Of a DNA stretch of 48,705 nucleotides, positions 16,034-25,121 are shown piece after piece. Below the pieces are notes generated by a model. That model saw nothing but the letters and a program-made list of their open reading frames with translations, was not told where the DNA came from and did no database searches. Within the stretch, counting starts at the first letter, position 1. The number at the start of each line of letters is the position of its first letter. A program made the translations under genes and the position numbers. Source of the DNA: Stenotrophomonas maltophilia (GTDB taxonomy: Bacteria; Pseudomonadota; Gammaproteobacteria; Xanthomonadales; Xanthomonadaceae); NCBI RefSeq assembly GCF_004684085.1, contig NZ_SRHZ01000041.1, positions 1-48,705 on the forward strand, in the 5' to 3' direction.

Positions 16034-16720
16034 ATGCGTGTAGTTCCCAGTCTGTTGGCAGCCTCCCTCGGGTTGGTGCTGGCCGCGTGCCAGCCAGCCC
16101 AGGCACCCGCTGCGGGCGGCAATGACGCCCCGCCTGCCACGCCGCAGCCGAGCGCCAGCAGCGAGGGTGGCAATGAAACCCCATATCGCTGTGGCGATCT
16201 GGACGTGCGCGCGACCTTCAATGGTGAGGATGCGGCCACGGTGGTGATCGGTGATCGCACCTTCGCCATGACCTCCGAGCGCGCGGCGTCCGGCGCCAAG
16301 TATGGCGATGGCCAGGGCAACAGCTTCTGGACCAAGGGTAGCGATGACGGCCTGCTGAGCCTGAAGGGCGAGGCGGACCGCGAGTGCCATGCGGTGGAAG
16401 CCACCGAAGGCGATGGCAGCGCCGGCAAGGCGGCGTTCCGTGCCACCGGCAATGAACCCGGCTGGCTGGCGGTTGTCGACGGCGACACGCCGGGCCTGCA
16501 GGTGGAAGTGGATTACGGTGAGCGTCGTTTCGACGTCGCCAAGCCCACCGAAGGTGCTGACGGCTGGAGCGGCAAGGCGTCCGATGGCACCGACGTCAAG
16601 CTCAGCTTCCAGCGCACCACCTGCCAGGACGACATGAGCGGCGAGGCGTTCGAGGCCAAAGTGAATCTGACCATCGGCACCCGCCAATACCACGGCTGCG
16701 GCAATTTCGGCGCGAAGTAA
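16034..16720 (+). CDS. Lipoprotein: MliC lysozyme-inhibitor domain plus COG3650-like domain
   Basis: A 228-residue lipoprotein. The signal ends at LVLAAC (acylated Cys about residue 19), followed by a Pro/Ala/Ser-rich linker to about 50. Residues about 53-125 look like MliC, the membrane-bound inhibitor of C-type lysozyme: an opening YRC, then SERAASGAKYGDG, FWTKG and a closing Cys. The family's inhibitory Ser/Lys motif would lie in the ASGAKY and FWTKG segments. Residues about 130-228 begin ATGNEPGW, the signature of the COG3650 group of envelope proteins, and end with a Cys pair. AAGGAG seven bases before the ATG at 16034 supports the start. It is convergent with the next gene. Confidence 0.82.
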   Translation: MRVVPSLLAASLGLVLAACQPAQAPAAGGNDAPPATPQPSASSEGGNETPYRCGDLDVRATFNGEDAATVVIGDRTFAMTSERAASGAKYGDGQGNSFWTKGSDDGLLSLKGEADRECHAVEATEGDGSAGKAAFRATGNEPGWLAVVDGDTPGLQVEVDYGERRFDVAKPTEGADGWSGKASDGTDVKLSFQRTTCQDDMSGEAFEAKVNLTIGTRQYHGCGNFGAK

Positions 16721-16740
16721 CGCGTGATTCCGCCGCATCG

Positions 16741-16763
16741 GTAGCGCCGGGCCATGCCCGGCG
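16741..16763 (+). repeat. GTAG-type REP palindrome (SMAG-like)
   Basis: Begins GTAGCGCCGGGCC with the complementary arm GCCCGGCG. It sits alone in the 52-bp convergent junction and could serve as a two-way terminator. Confidence 0.75.
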
Positions 16764-16772
16764 TGTATCGAA

Positions 16773-17318
16773 TCAGCCCTCGCAGGGCTTCAGGTCCAGA
16801 TCGAAGTCCAGGTCATAGCGACCGTTGACTCCGATCAACGCGTTGCGGATCGCACAGTCACCGCGATGGCGCGCGATCAGATCGGTGAAGATCTTCTCGC
16901 GGCCCTCGCAGTACTTCGCGCTGGCCTCTTCCAGTTCGCGGCGACGCTCGTCGTCGTACGGCTCCTCGCCTGCAAAATGCTGGCAGGTGTTCTCACGTGC
17001 GAGGAAAGCCTGGACGTCAGCCGGCATCGCGCAGTAGATGCGCACGTCGTCGACGTCATACACATCCTCCGGAACCGGGCAGCCTGCGGCTGCGCGTGCC
17101 TTGTCCAGTTCCTCATCGCCCGAGGTCTGGTCGGTAGAGGGCTCCGCTTCGGCGGTGGCCTCGACGGCGGCCGGTGCCTCCACCGCCAGTGCAGTCGTCA
17201 CCGCCGGTTCGGCCGACGTGGGTTTCGGCGCGGCATCGGTAGCATTGTCCGCTGCCTGCGGCGAACACGCCGCAAGCAGGGACAGGCAACCGATCAGCGC
17301 AAGGCGCTTAGTCGGCAC
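16773..17318 (-). CDS. Hypothetical lipoprotein with a cysteine-rich C-terminal domain
   Basis: A 181-residue predicted lipoprotein. The signal ends at SLLAAC (Cys about residue 18), then a long Ala/Pro/Thr/Glu linker to about 70. The remaining domain has six Cys, including [24 protein letters not shown] and GDCAIRN, spaced as if for three disulfides, with an acidic helix [14 protein letters not shown] do not recognise a named family with certainty. The start lies inside the 3' end of the efpL gene (11-bp overlap), so the two are coupled on one transcript, although no functional link is obvious. Confidence 0.78.
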   Translation of the reverse strand: MPTKRLALIGCLSLLAACSPQAADNATDAAPKPTSAEPAVTTALAVEAPAAVEATAEAEPSTDQTSGDEELDKARAAAGCPVPEDVYDVDDVRIYCAMPADVQAFLARENTCQHFAGEEPYDDERRRELEEASAKYCEGREKIFTDLIARHRGDCAIRNALIGVNGRYDLDFDLDLKPCEG

Positions 17319-17874
17319 GGCCAGCGAATTCGCCGGTGGCGGTGTTCACCAGCACGCGCTCGCCGTTGACGATGTACTCCGGCACCATGATCTCGATGCC
17401 GGTGTTGAGCTTGGCCGGCTTCGGGCGCTTGGTGGCGGTGCCGCCCTTCAGTTCCGGCGGCGTTTCGATCACTTCCAGCACCACCGAGGCCGGCAGCTGG
17501 ATCGCGACTGGCTGCTCGTCGATCACCTGCACGTAGATGCCGGTCAGGCCGTCGGTGATGTAGCCGGCGTCGTCGCCGATCACGTCCGCGTCCAGGGTGT
17601 AGGGGGTGTAGTCCTCGTCATCGAGGAACACGAACGCGTCGCCGTCCTTGTACGAATAGGTGGACTGGCGGCGCAGCAGTTCGACCTCGACCAGGTTGTC
17701 GTCGGCATCGAAGCTGGCGTCGAGCTTGTTGCCGCCCGGCACGCTGTACATGATGAAGCGGAAGCGGACGTTGCCGCCGCGACCCTGCGGCGAGCTGCGC
17801 TCGATGTCGCGGATCTGGTACACGCCGTTGTTGAACTCGACGACGTTGCCCTTCTTGATGTCGTTGGCTTTCAT
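17308..17874 (-). CDS. efpL: EF-P paralogue EfpL (YeiP)
   Basis: A 188-residue cytoplasmic translation factor that binds ribosomes between the P and E sites and relieves stalling at particular motifs. It starts [15 protein letters not shown] like E. coli YeiP, has the loop SSPQGRGGN, and has the three-domain EF-P layout (KOW-like, then two OB folds). In EF-P the loop tip is a modified Lys or Arg; in the YeiP/EfpL subfamily it is an unmodified Arg within a longer loop, which fits RGG here. The C-terminus ([24 protein letters not shown], read in parts) is also diagnostic of the paralogue. The canonical efp is not in the window. Confidence 0.9.
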   Translation of the reverse strand: MKANDIKKGNVVEFNNGVYQIRDIERSSPQGRGGNVRFRFIMYSVPGGNKLDASFDADDNLVEVELLRRQSTYSYKDGDAFVFLDDEDYTPYTLDADVIGDDAGYITDGLTGIYVQVIDEQPVAIQLPASVVLEVIETPPELKGGTATKRPKPAKLNTGIEIMVPEYIVNGERVLVNTATGEFAGRAD

Positions 17875-17924
17875 GGTGATCTAGGTCGTTGGGGGAGGGC
17901 GCCGTCCCGGCGCCCGGGGGGGAA

Positions 17925-18695
17925 TCACTTCGGAGCGAGGCGGGTAGCGCCGTCCAGGCGGATGGTCTCGCCGTTGAGGTAGGTGTTGCCGAGGATGAAG
18001 CCGACCAGGCTGGCGAAGTCTTCCGGCTTGCCCAGGCGCGACGGGAACGGGATCGAGGCGGCCAGCGACTGCTGCACGGCTTCAGGCATGCCATCGACCA
18101 TCGGCGTCCAGAACACGCCCGGGGCGATGGTGTTGACGCGGATGCCAAAGCGCGACAGCTCGCGTGCCATCGGCAGCGTCATCGACACCACGCCGCCCTT
18201 GCTGGCGGCATACGCAGCCTGGCCGATCTGGCCTTCATAGGCGGCGATGCTGGCGGTGTTGATGATCACGCCGCGCTCGCCGTCGGTACCGGCTTCGTTG
18301 TGCTGCATGCGGTTGGCCGCGGCCTTGGCGACGTTGAAGCTGCCGACCAGGTTCACCATCACCGTGCCCTGGAAGCCGGCCAGCGGCATCGGGCCTTCCT
18401 TGCCGAGCACGCGGCCGGCGCCGAGGATGCCGGCGCAGTTCATTGCCACGTTCAGGCCGCCGAGGAAGTCGTGGGCCTGGTCGATCGCCGCAGCCACAGC
18501 TGCCTCATCGCTGACGTTGACGTTGAAGTAGCGGGCCTTGTCGGCACCCAGTCCGGCAATGGCGGCCGCGCCCTTGTCGTCGTTGAGGTCGAACAGGGCC
18601 ACCTTGCCGCCCTGGGCGACGAGGTGCTGGGCCACGGCCAGGCCGAGGCCGGAGACGCCGCCAGTGATCACGGCACGTACGGAAGACAGCTGCAT
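17925..18695 (-). CDS. Short-chain dehydrogenase, probable 3-hydroxyacyl-CoA dehydrogenase (type 2)
   Basis: A 256-residue NAD-dependent enzyme of the SDR superfamily. The cofactor motif is TGGVSGLG near the N-terminus, NCAGI marks the middle strand, and the catalytic Ser and YAASK are in INTASIAAYEGQIGQAAYAASKGG (read in parts). The close resemblance to type 2 hydroxyacyl-CoA dehydrogenases (ITGGVSGLGLA; GVFWTPM near the substrate loop) points to fatty acid or branched-chain acyl-CoA oxidation. That fits the leucine-degradation genes upstream on the same strand, separated by 100 bp with a strong hairpin, so it probably has its own promoter. Confidence 0.87.
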   Translation of the reverse strand: MQLSSVRAVITGGVSGLGLAVAQHLVAQGGKVALFDLNDDKGAAAIAGLGADKARYFNVNVSDEAAVAAAIDQAHDFLGGLNVAMNCAGILGAGRVLGKEGPMPLAGFQGTVMVNLVGSFNVAKAAANRMQHNEAGTDGERGVIINTASIAAYEGQIGQAAYAASKGGVVSMTLPMARELSRFGIRVNTIAPGVFWTPMVDGMPEAVQQSLAASIPFPSRLGKPEDFASLVGFILGNTYLNGETIRLDGATRLAPK

Positions 18696-18757
18696 TGAAC
18701 GGTCCTGCAGGTTCGAGAACCGCCGATTCTAACGGAAGCCGCGACCGCCGCTGTTGT

Positions 18758-18790
18758 GCACTGCGCCGCCTTTGCGGGGCGGCGCAGTGC
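18758..18790. terminator. Strong hairpin, probable transcription end
   Basis: A perfect 13-bp stem (18758-18770 with 18778-18790) and a seven-base loop. It lies five bases after the HMG-CoA lyase stop codon on the minus strand. No U-tract follows, so it may be a Rho-dependent or partial terminator. Confidence 0.6.
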
Positions 18791-18795
18791 GGTGG

Positions 18796-19692
18796 TCAAC
18801 CGGCGGCGGCCAGCGCCTGCCCGGTGCGGCTGGCGGTGGCGCGTCCGAGCAGGCCCGCCAGCCAGCGGCCGGTCTCGGCCAGTGCCGGCAGGTCCACGCC
18901 GCTGTCCAGGCCCAGGCCCTGCAGCAGGTAGACCACGTCTTCGCTGGCGACGTTGCCGCTGGCGCCCTTCGCATACGGGCAGCCACCGGCGCCGGAGACG
19001 GCACTGTCGACCACGCGCACGCCTTCTTCCAGGCAGGTGGCGATGTTGGCGATGGCCTGGCCATAGGTGTCGTGGAAGTGCACGGCCAGCGCCTCCATCG
19101 GGATCTCGGCGGCCACCGCCTGCAGCATCGCCCGTGCCTTGCGCGGGGTGCCGACGCCGATGGTGTCGCCCAGCGAGATTTCGTAACAGCCCATCTGGTG
19201 CAGGGCGCGTGCCACCCGCACCACGTCGGCCAGCGGCACCTCGCCCTGGTAAGGGCAGCCGAGCACGGTGGAGACGTAGCCGCGCACGCGCACGCCATCG
19301 GCGGCGGCACGGCGCAGGATCGGCTCGAACCGGGCCAACGACTCGTCGATGCCGGCATTGGTGTTGGTGCGGTTGAACGCCTCGGACGCGGCGGTGAACA
19401 CCGCCACTTCCTCCACGCCCACCGCACGGGCACGGTCGTAGCCCTGTTCGTTCGGCACCAGTACCGGGTAGTGGATGCCCGGCCGGCGCTGGATGCCGGC
19501 ATAGACCTCGGCGGCGTCGGCCAGCTGCGGGATCCACTTCGGGCTGACGAAACTGGTCGCTTCGATGCTGCGCAGGCCGGTGGCCGACAGGCGGTTGATC
19601 AGTTCGATCTTGTCGGCGGTGGACACCGACTGTTTTTCGTTCTGCAGGCCGTCACGCGGGCCGACCTCGACGATGCGGACGTAGTCGCTCAT
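18796..19692 (-). CDS. mvaB: Hydroxymethylglutaryl-CoA lyase
   Basis: A 298-residue TIM-barrel enzyme that splits 3-hydroxy-3-methylglutaryl-CoA into acetoacetate and acetyl-CoA, the last step of leucine degradation. The opening VEVGPRDGLQNEK holds the metal and catalytic Arg/Asp, HFHDTYG the metal-binding His pair, and GAGGCPYAKGASGN the catalytic cysteine loop. All are canonical. The start at 19692 (MSDYVRIVE) overlaps the stop of the upstream gene (ATGA), so translation is coupled. Other enzymes of the pathway (isovaleryl-CoA dehydrogenase, methylcrotonyl-CoA carboxylase) are not in the window. Confidence 0.93.
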   Translation of the reverse strand: MSDYVRIVEVGPRDGLQNEKQSVSTADKIELINRLSATGLRSIEATSFVSPKWIPQLADAAEVYAGIQRRPGIHYPVLVPNEQGYDRARAVGVEEVAVFTAASEAFNRTNTNAGIDESLARFEPILRRAAADGVRVRGYVSTVLGCPYQGEVPLADVVRVARALHQMGCYEISLGDTIGVGTPRKARAMLQAVAAEIPMEALAVHFHDTYGQAIANIATCLEEGVRVVDSAVSGAGGCPYAKGASGNVASEDVVYLLQGLGLDSGVDLPALAETGRWLAGLLGRATASRTGQALAAAG

Positions 19693-20090
19693 GCGGTCAC
19701 CCCGGTGGCGGGGCGGTGGCAGACCGCTTCGATGTTGTTGCCATCCGGGTCGAGCGCGAAGGCGCCGTAGTAATCCGGGTGGTACCACGGGCGCAGGCCC
19801 GGGGCGCCGTTGTCGCGGCCGCCAGCGGCGAGGGCGGCGGCATGGAAGGCGTCCACCTGGGCGCGGCTGGCGCAGGCAAAGGCCACGTGCACGCCCTGGC
19901 TGGCAGTGCCGCCATTGCCGAGCCAGAAGAACGGCTTGCCATCGCTGCCGAAGCCGATGTGGTCGTGGGCGCCGGTCTGTTCGGCGGTGACTTCCATCAC
20001 CACGCCGATCTGCAGCGGCGCCAGTGCCTGCAGGAAGAAGGTCTTGCTGCGCGCCAGGTCGGCGCTGGTCAAACCAAGATGATCGAGCAT
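19689..20090 (-). CDS. VOC-family protein (glyoxalase/bleomycin-resistance fold)
   Basis: A 133-residue cytoplasmic protein of the vicinal oxygen chelate superfamily. It has the usual opening MLDHLGLTSADLARSKTFF split into strand and helix, a middle HDHIGFGSDG, and the closing YYGAFALDPDGNNIEAV with the metal-binding Glu. I chose the start at 20090 because GGAAG lies ten bases upstream; an in-frame extension of seven residues exists. It sits two bases after the enoyl-CoA hydratase and overlaps the lyase by four bases, so it belongs to the same operon. The substrate is unknown. A role on a methylglutaconyl- or hydroxyacyl-type compound is possible but unproven. Confidence 0.85.
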   Translation of the reverse strand: MLDHLGLTSADLARSKTFFLQALAPLQIGVVMEVTAEQTGAHDHIGFGSDGKPFFWLGNGGTASQGVHVAFACASRAQVDAFHAAALAAGGRDNGAPGLRPWYHPDYYGAFALDPDGNNIEAVCHRPATGVTA

Positions 20091-20092
20091 GT

Positions 20093-20881
20093 TCAGGCTT
20101 CCGTCACCCAATGGGGGGCGCGCTTGTCGAGGAAGGCGCCCAGGCCTTCCTGGCCCTCGGCGGACACCCGCAGGCGCGCGATCAGGGCGGCATTATCGCG
20201 ATCCAGCGTGTCGCGGTCGTGGCTGCCGCGGACCTGCCGCACCAGCTGCTTGGCCGAAGACGAGGCGATCGGGCCGGCCTTGTCGAGCAGGGCCAGCTGG
20301 CGTTGCACGGCCTCGTCCAGGCGTTCGGACTCGACCAGCTGGTGGACCAGGCCGATGCGCAGCGCAGTCTCGCCGTCGAAGTGCTCGCCGGTGGCGAACC
20401 AGCGACGGGCCTGGCGCGGGCCGATGGCCTCGATCACGTAGGGCGAGATCACCGCCGGCAGCAGGCCCAGGCGGCTTTCGGTCAGGCCGAAGCGGGCCGA
20501 GGTGCTGGCAATGGCGATGTCGCAGCAGGCAACCAGCCCGACGCCGCCGCCGAAGGCCGCGCCATGGACCCGGGCCAGGGTCGGCTTGGGCAGCTCATCG
20601 AGGGTGCGCATCAGCCGTGCCAAGGCCAGCGAGTCCTCGCGGTTGTCGGCCTCGCTGGCGGCGGCCATGCCGCGCATCCACTGCATGTCGGCACCGGCCG
20701 AGAAGGAGGCGCCGTGGCCGGCCAGTACCACCGCCCGCACCGAATCATCGTGGCCGGCGGCTTCCAGTGCGGCGGTCAGCCGGGCGATCAGCCCGGCGTC
20801 AAAGGCGTTGTGCAGCTCCGGCCGGTTCAGCCAGAGGGTGAGGACGGCGCCGCTGCGCTCGATCTGCAAAGCATCGTTCAT
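20093..20881 (-). CDS. liuC: Enoyl-CoA hydratase, probable methylglutaconyl-CoA hydratase
   Basis: A 262-residue crotonase-family enzyme. The oxyanion-hole segments are visible as SAGADMQWM (about residue 62) and HGAAFGGGVGLVACCDIAIA (about 105-124), with the catalytic Glu region TESRLGLLPAVISPYV. Because HMG-CoA lyase follows in the same tightly packed operon, the likely reaction is hydration of 3-methylglutaconyl-CoA to HMG-CoA in leucine breakdown. A general enoyl-CoA hydratase cannot be excluded. The start at 20881 is the ATG that precedes ALQIERSGAV. It is divergent from feoA. Confidence 0.85.
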   Translation of the reverse strand: MNDALQIERSGAVLTLWLNRPELHNAFDAGLIARLTAALEAAGHDDSVRAVVLAGHGASFSAGADMQWMRGMAAASEADNREDSLALARLMRTLDELPKPTLARVHGAAFGGGVGLVACCDIAIASTSARFGLTESRLGLLPAVISPYVIEAIGPRQARRWFATGEHFDGETALRIGLVHQLVESERLDEAVQRQLALLDKAGPIASSSAKQLVRQVRGSHDRDTLDRDNAALIARLRVSAEGQEGLGAFLDKRAPHWVTEA

Positions 20882-20898
20882 GGGATTCCAGAGTCACT

Positions 20899-20912
20899 CC
20901 ATACCTGTATGG
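20899..20912. promoter_or_regulatory. Palindromic candidate operator upstream of the leucine-degradation operon
   Basis: A perfect palindrome, CCATACCTGTATGG, lies 18 bases upstream of the hydratase start. On the minus strand a TATGAT box resembling a -10 element lies just ahead of it, so the palindrome would overlap the transcription start. The binding protein is unknown. Confidence 0.4.
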
Positions 20913-20957
20913 ATCATAGCGGGCCATTGGTCATGGGCCATGACGCGACGCGGGAAT

Positions 20958-20981
20958 GTTAGAATCGAGAACCATTTACAT
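20958..20981 (+). promoter_or_regulatory. Candidate Fur box and -10 element of feoA
   Basis: A -10-like TTAGAAT is followed by AATCGAGAACCATTTACAT, which resembles the Fur consensus (AATGAGAATCATTT type). A Fur site over the promoter of a ferrous iron operon is expected. It has several mismatches to the E. coli consensus. Confidence 0.5.
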
Positions 20982-21000
20982 CCAGCAGAGAACACGCTAG

Positions 21001-21251
21001 ATGACGCTGTCCGAACTGCCGCTGCACACCTCGGCCGTGGTCGAATCCGTGCAGGACCTGCATGCCAACGATGCCATTGCCCGTCGCCTGCGCGAGCTGG
21101 GTTTCGTGAAGGGCGAGGAAGTGCGCCTGGTGGCCAAGGGCCCGGTGGGGGGGGAGCCGCTGCTGGTGCAGGTCGGGTTCACCCGGTTCGCGCTGCGGAT
21201 CAGTGAAGCCAAGCGCGTCGTGGTCGACGCCGCCAGCCAGGAACGACGTGC

Positions 21252-21255
<4 letters not shown>
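21001..21255 (+). CDS. feoA: FeoA, ferrous iron transport accessory protein
   Basis: An 84-residue SH3-like cytoplasmic protein that interacts with FeoB. The conserved core, IARRLRELGFVKGEEVRLV followed by PLLVQVGFTRFALR and ISEAKRVVV, is typical of the family. The stop codon overlaps the FeoB start by four bases (ATGA), so it is the first gene of the operon. A candidate Fur box lies just upstream. Confidence 0.93.
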
Positions 21256-23113
<1,858 letters not shown>

Positions 23114-23114
<1 letters not shown>

Positions 23115-23368
23115 TGGATACCGGCCTGCTGATCCAGTACCTGATCATCGCGGTGGCGGTGCTGGTCAGTGCCTGGGTGGTGCTGAAGAAGCAGTTCCCC
23201 GGCACCGTGCGCACGCTGCGCGGGGCCCTGGCGCTGGCCCTGCTGAAGCCGGGCCGCGCTGCCTGGCTGCAGGGGCTGGGGCGGAAGATCGCGCCGCCGG
23301 CGAGCGGAGGTGGTGGCGCCTGTGGCGGTTGCGACAGCTGCGGGCCGACTCCGCCGAAGCAGCACTGA
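23114..23368 (+). CDS. Small membrane protein with a C-terminal Cys motif, third gene of the feo operon
   Basis: An 84-residue protein with one N-terminal membrane helix (about 5-23, LLIQYLIIAVAVLVSAWVV), a basic amphipathic middle, and a Gly/Cys tail ACGGCDSCGPTPP. Its ATG overlaps the feoB stop by one base (TGATG). The layout resembles the FeoB-associated Cys-rich membrane proteins and the small DUF6587-type proteins of Xanthomonadaceae. E. coli FeoC is a winged-helix protein and is not similar. The three cysteines could bind iron or another metal. Function is inferred from position only. Confidence 0.85.
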
Positions 23369-23383
23369 CGCTGCTTTCCCTGC

Positions 23384-23469
23384 CCTGGTGGGTGCGAACC
23401 TTCGCCTGGTGGGTGCGAACCTTGGTTCGCACGTTTCCGGGGTTCATCCACGCATGGCGTGGATCTACC
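23384..23469. repeat. Composite repeat: GTGCGAACC palindrome plus REP
   Basis: Two tandem 21-base units beginning CCTGGTGGGTGCGAACCTT (starting 23384 and 23405). The second completes a palindrome GTGCGAACC/GGTTCGCAC, and a GTAG-type REP follows (23446-23469, ATCCACGC arms). A related composite lies at 24039-24088 in the same orientation, on the other side of the DUF4304-like gene. Confidence 0.75.
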
Positions 23470-23484
23470 GAACGTCGGCCGGGT

Positions 23485-23946
23485 TCAGACTTCTCTGCGG
23501 ATGATCGCGCGGAAACTCCCGTCCTGATTCAATCGCCGCACCGCCTCGCGGTTGCCATGGGTTGCCGCGAAGCCCGCCACATCGGCAAGGGCAAAGAGCA
23601 GCAGGCCTTTCAGCGCGTCGCGGTTACCGGCCTGCAGCAAATCTTCAAGATCCTGCTGGATGAAAGTCCGGCGCAGGCCTGGCGTCTCTTCGATCCGCCA
23701 GTCGACATGCGGCGTGGGAATGCTGGATCGGTACCTGAAAGCCGTTTCAAGATCGTCAGGCGCGAGGGGATACTCGAGCAGCTCTGGAAAGTAGAGTCCA
23801 GCATTCACATAGAAGCCCCGGCTTTCGCTGGCGCGTTGGTGATTCACGACAAGCAGGGCGTCATCCAGCAAGCGGTAGCGGGTGGTCGATGTCCCGGCAA
23901 AGCCTGTCTTCTTTGCGCATTTGCTGAAGACGGTCGAGGATTTCAT
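23485..23946 (-). CDS. DUF4304-like protein
   Basis: A 153-residue cytoplasmic protein. The opening FSKCAKKTGFAGTSTTRYR and then ALLVVNHQRASESRGFYVNAGLYF (read in parts) resembles the DUF4304 family, in which a divergent helical start precedes strands containing VVNLQ and FYINVG-type segments. The family has no known function and is often found in variable genomic regions. I placed the start at 23946 (MKSSTVFSK). The frame continues upstream, but that part is encoded by repeat sequence. The gene stands alone and is bracketed by composite repeats. Confidence 0.7.
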   Translation of the reverse strand: MKSSTVFSKCAKKTGFAGTSTTRYRLLDDALLVVNHQRASESRGFYVNAGLYFPELLEYPLAPDDLETAFRYRSSIPTPHVDWRIEETPGLRRTFIQQDLEDLLQAGNRDALKGLLLFALADVAGFAATHGNREAVRRLNQDGSFRAIIRREV

Positions 23947-24038
23947 GGGCTTTGCCTGGGCCGGAAGAAGGGCCCACAGCCTTGAGGCGCAGTGCCTGGC
24001 GGTCAATTGGCAAACGCGACACCCGCAACGGGCGCCCC

Positions 24039-24088
24039 AGGTGGGTGCGAACCTTGGTTCGCACGCCTTACCCATGGCGTGGATCTAC
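24039..24088. repeat. Composite repeat: GTGCGAACC palindrome plus truncated REP
   Basis: The second copy of the composite seen at 23384-23469. The palindrome GTGCGAACC/GGTTCGCAC is intact, while the left arm of the REP is degenerate (CCCATGGCGTGGATCTAC). Its CTA at 24085-24087 is the stop codon (TAG on the minus strand) of the adjacent quinone reductase gene. Confidence 0.7.
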
Positions 24089-24666
24089 CGAGCCTGTGAG
24101 CCCAGCTCCGCTGCCAGCGCCAGCCATCGCTCCCGCTGCGCTGGGGTGCTGCCGCGCACCGCACCCAGCCGGCTGACCCGCACCGGTCGGATGCCGCAGA
24201 ACTCCAGGATGGTGGCGCGGACCTGGGTGATGCCCGGGTCACGGTAGATCCAGCGGTAATACCAGGGCGGCGTGTCCAGCGTGGTGATCACCCGCGCGCT
24301 GCGCCCGGCCAGCAGACGGTCCCACCACACCGAATCGCGCCGGTAGCGGAAGGCGAAGCCCGGCAACAGCACGCGGTCAAAGAAGCCCTTCAGCAGGGCC
24401 GGCATCGCGCCCCACCAGGTGGGGTAGACCAGCACCAGATGATCGCAGGCTTCGATCGCATCGGCGGCGTCCTGCAGGTCGGCTTCCAGCGGCTGTATCT
24501 GGCGATAACCGTGGCGCAGCACCGGGTCGAATCCAAGCTCGCCCAGTGCGATCAGGCGCACCCGGTGGCCGGCGTTCTCGGCGGCCGTGGCATAGCGCTG
24601 GGCGAGGGTACCGCACAGGCTGTCGCGGTCGGGATGGCCCAGCAGGATCAGGATGGAACGGGACAC
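24085..24666 (-). CDS. NAD(P)H-quinone oxidoreductase, flavodoxin fold (KefF/YwrO-like)
   Basis: A 193-residue cytoplasmic FMN enzyme that reduces quinones or electrophiles by two electrons. It has the opening SILILLGHPDRDSLC for the flavin-binding loop and LVLVYPTWWGAMPALLKGFFDRVLLPG (read in parts), the family signature. The start is a GTG at 24666, supported by CGAGG upstream; a longer ATG frame runs into unrelated sequence. The stop codon TAG is the GTAG end of the adjacent repeat. It is clustered on the same strand with a MerR regulator and an SDR reductase, a typical stress-inducible redox module. Confidence 0.88.
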   Translation of the reverse strand: MSRSILILLGHPDRDSLCGTLAQRYATAAENAGHRVRLIALGELGFDPVLRHGYRQIQPLEADLQDAADAIEACDHLVLVYPTWWGAMPALLKGFFDRVLLPGFAFRYRRDSVWWDRLLAGRSARVITTLDTPPWYYRWIYRDPGITQVRATILEFCGIRPVRVSRLGAVRGSTPAQRERWLALAAELGSQAR

Positions 24667-24721
24667 GGCAACCTCGGGCAACGGAAAGTGCGCGAGGTTG
24701 CGGTCTGCCCCAGGGGCAGAG

Positions 24722-25117
24722 TCAAACCGGGGTGGTGCAGCCGCTGGGTTCCAGGATGCAGTCGCCGCTGCCGGAGTGCAGCCACTGCTGCAATTCGTCG
24801 CTGACCTGCTGCAGGGCAAGCTCGACCTGCGCCAGTCGCGCCCGCTCGTCGGCAATGCGGCCGCGCTGCTGCTCAAGCAAGGCCAGCACCGCTGGCCAGT
24901 TGAGCCGCCCGTCGCGACCCTGCAGGCGCGAGATCGCGGCCAGGGTGATGCCCAGCCCCAGTGCCTGGCGGATCAGCTGCACCCAGGCCACGTCCTGTTC
25001 GCTGTAGTCGCGATAGCGGTTCAGGCGCGGCACTGGCGGCAACAGCCCGCGCGCCTCGTACAGGCGGATGGCCTTGGCGCTGGCACCGGTCAGGCGGCTG
25101 ACCTCGGAGATGCGCAT
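24722..25117 (-). CDS. MerR-family transcriptional regulator with a C-terminal Cys pair
   Basis: A 131-residue regulator. The N-terminal winged helix (MRISEVSRLTGASAKAIRLYEARGLL, read in parts) and RNRYRDY-type wing (LNRYRDYSEQDV) are canonical. A dimerisation coiled coil (about 80-115) and the tail GDCILEPSGCTTP follow. The two tail cysteines are spaced C-x6-C, as in metal-sensing members such as CadR, and there are no other cysteines. The start at 25117 is the ATG that gives the standard MRISEV beginning. It lies four bases after the SDR stop and 55 bp before the quinone reductase, so all three are probably one operon. The inducer could be a metal or an electrophile. Confidence 0.87.
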   Translation of the reverse strand: MRISEVSRLTGASAKAIRLYEARGLLPPVPRLNRYRDYSEQDVAWVQLIRQALGLGITLAAISRLQGRDGRLNWPAVLALLEQQRGRIADERARLAQVELALQQVSDELQQWLHSGSGDCILEPSGCTTPV

Positions 25118-25121
25118 CGGC

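Noticed and set aside
23861..24064. A possible frameshift at the start of the DUF4304-like gene, because another frame also reads as a helical start.
   Set aside because: The sequence from 23946 already gives a plausible family N-terminus and the other frame runs into repeat sequence.
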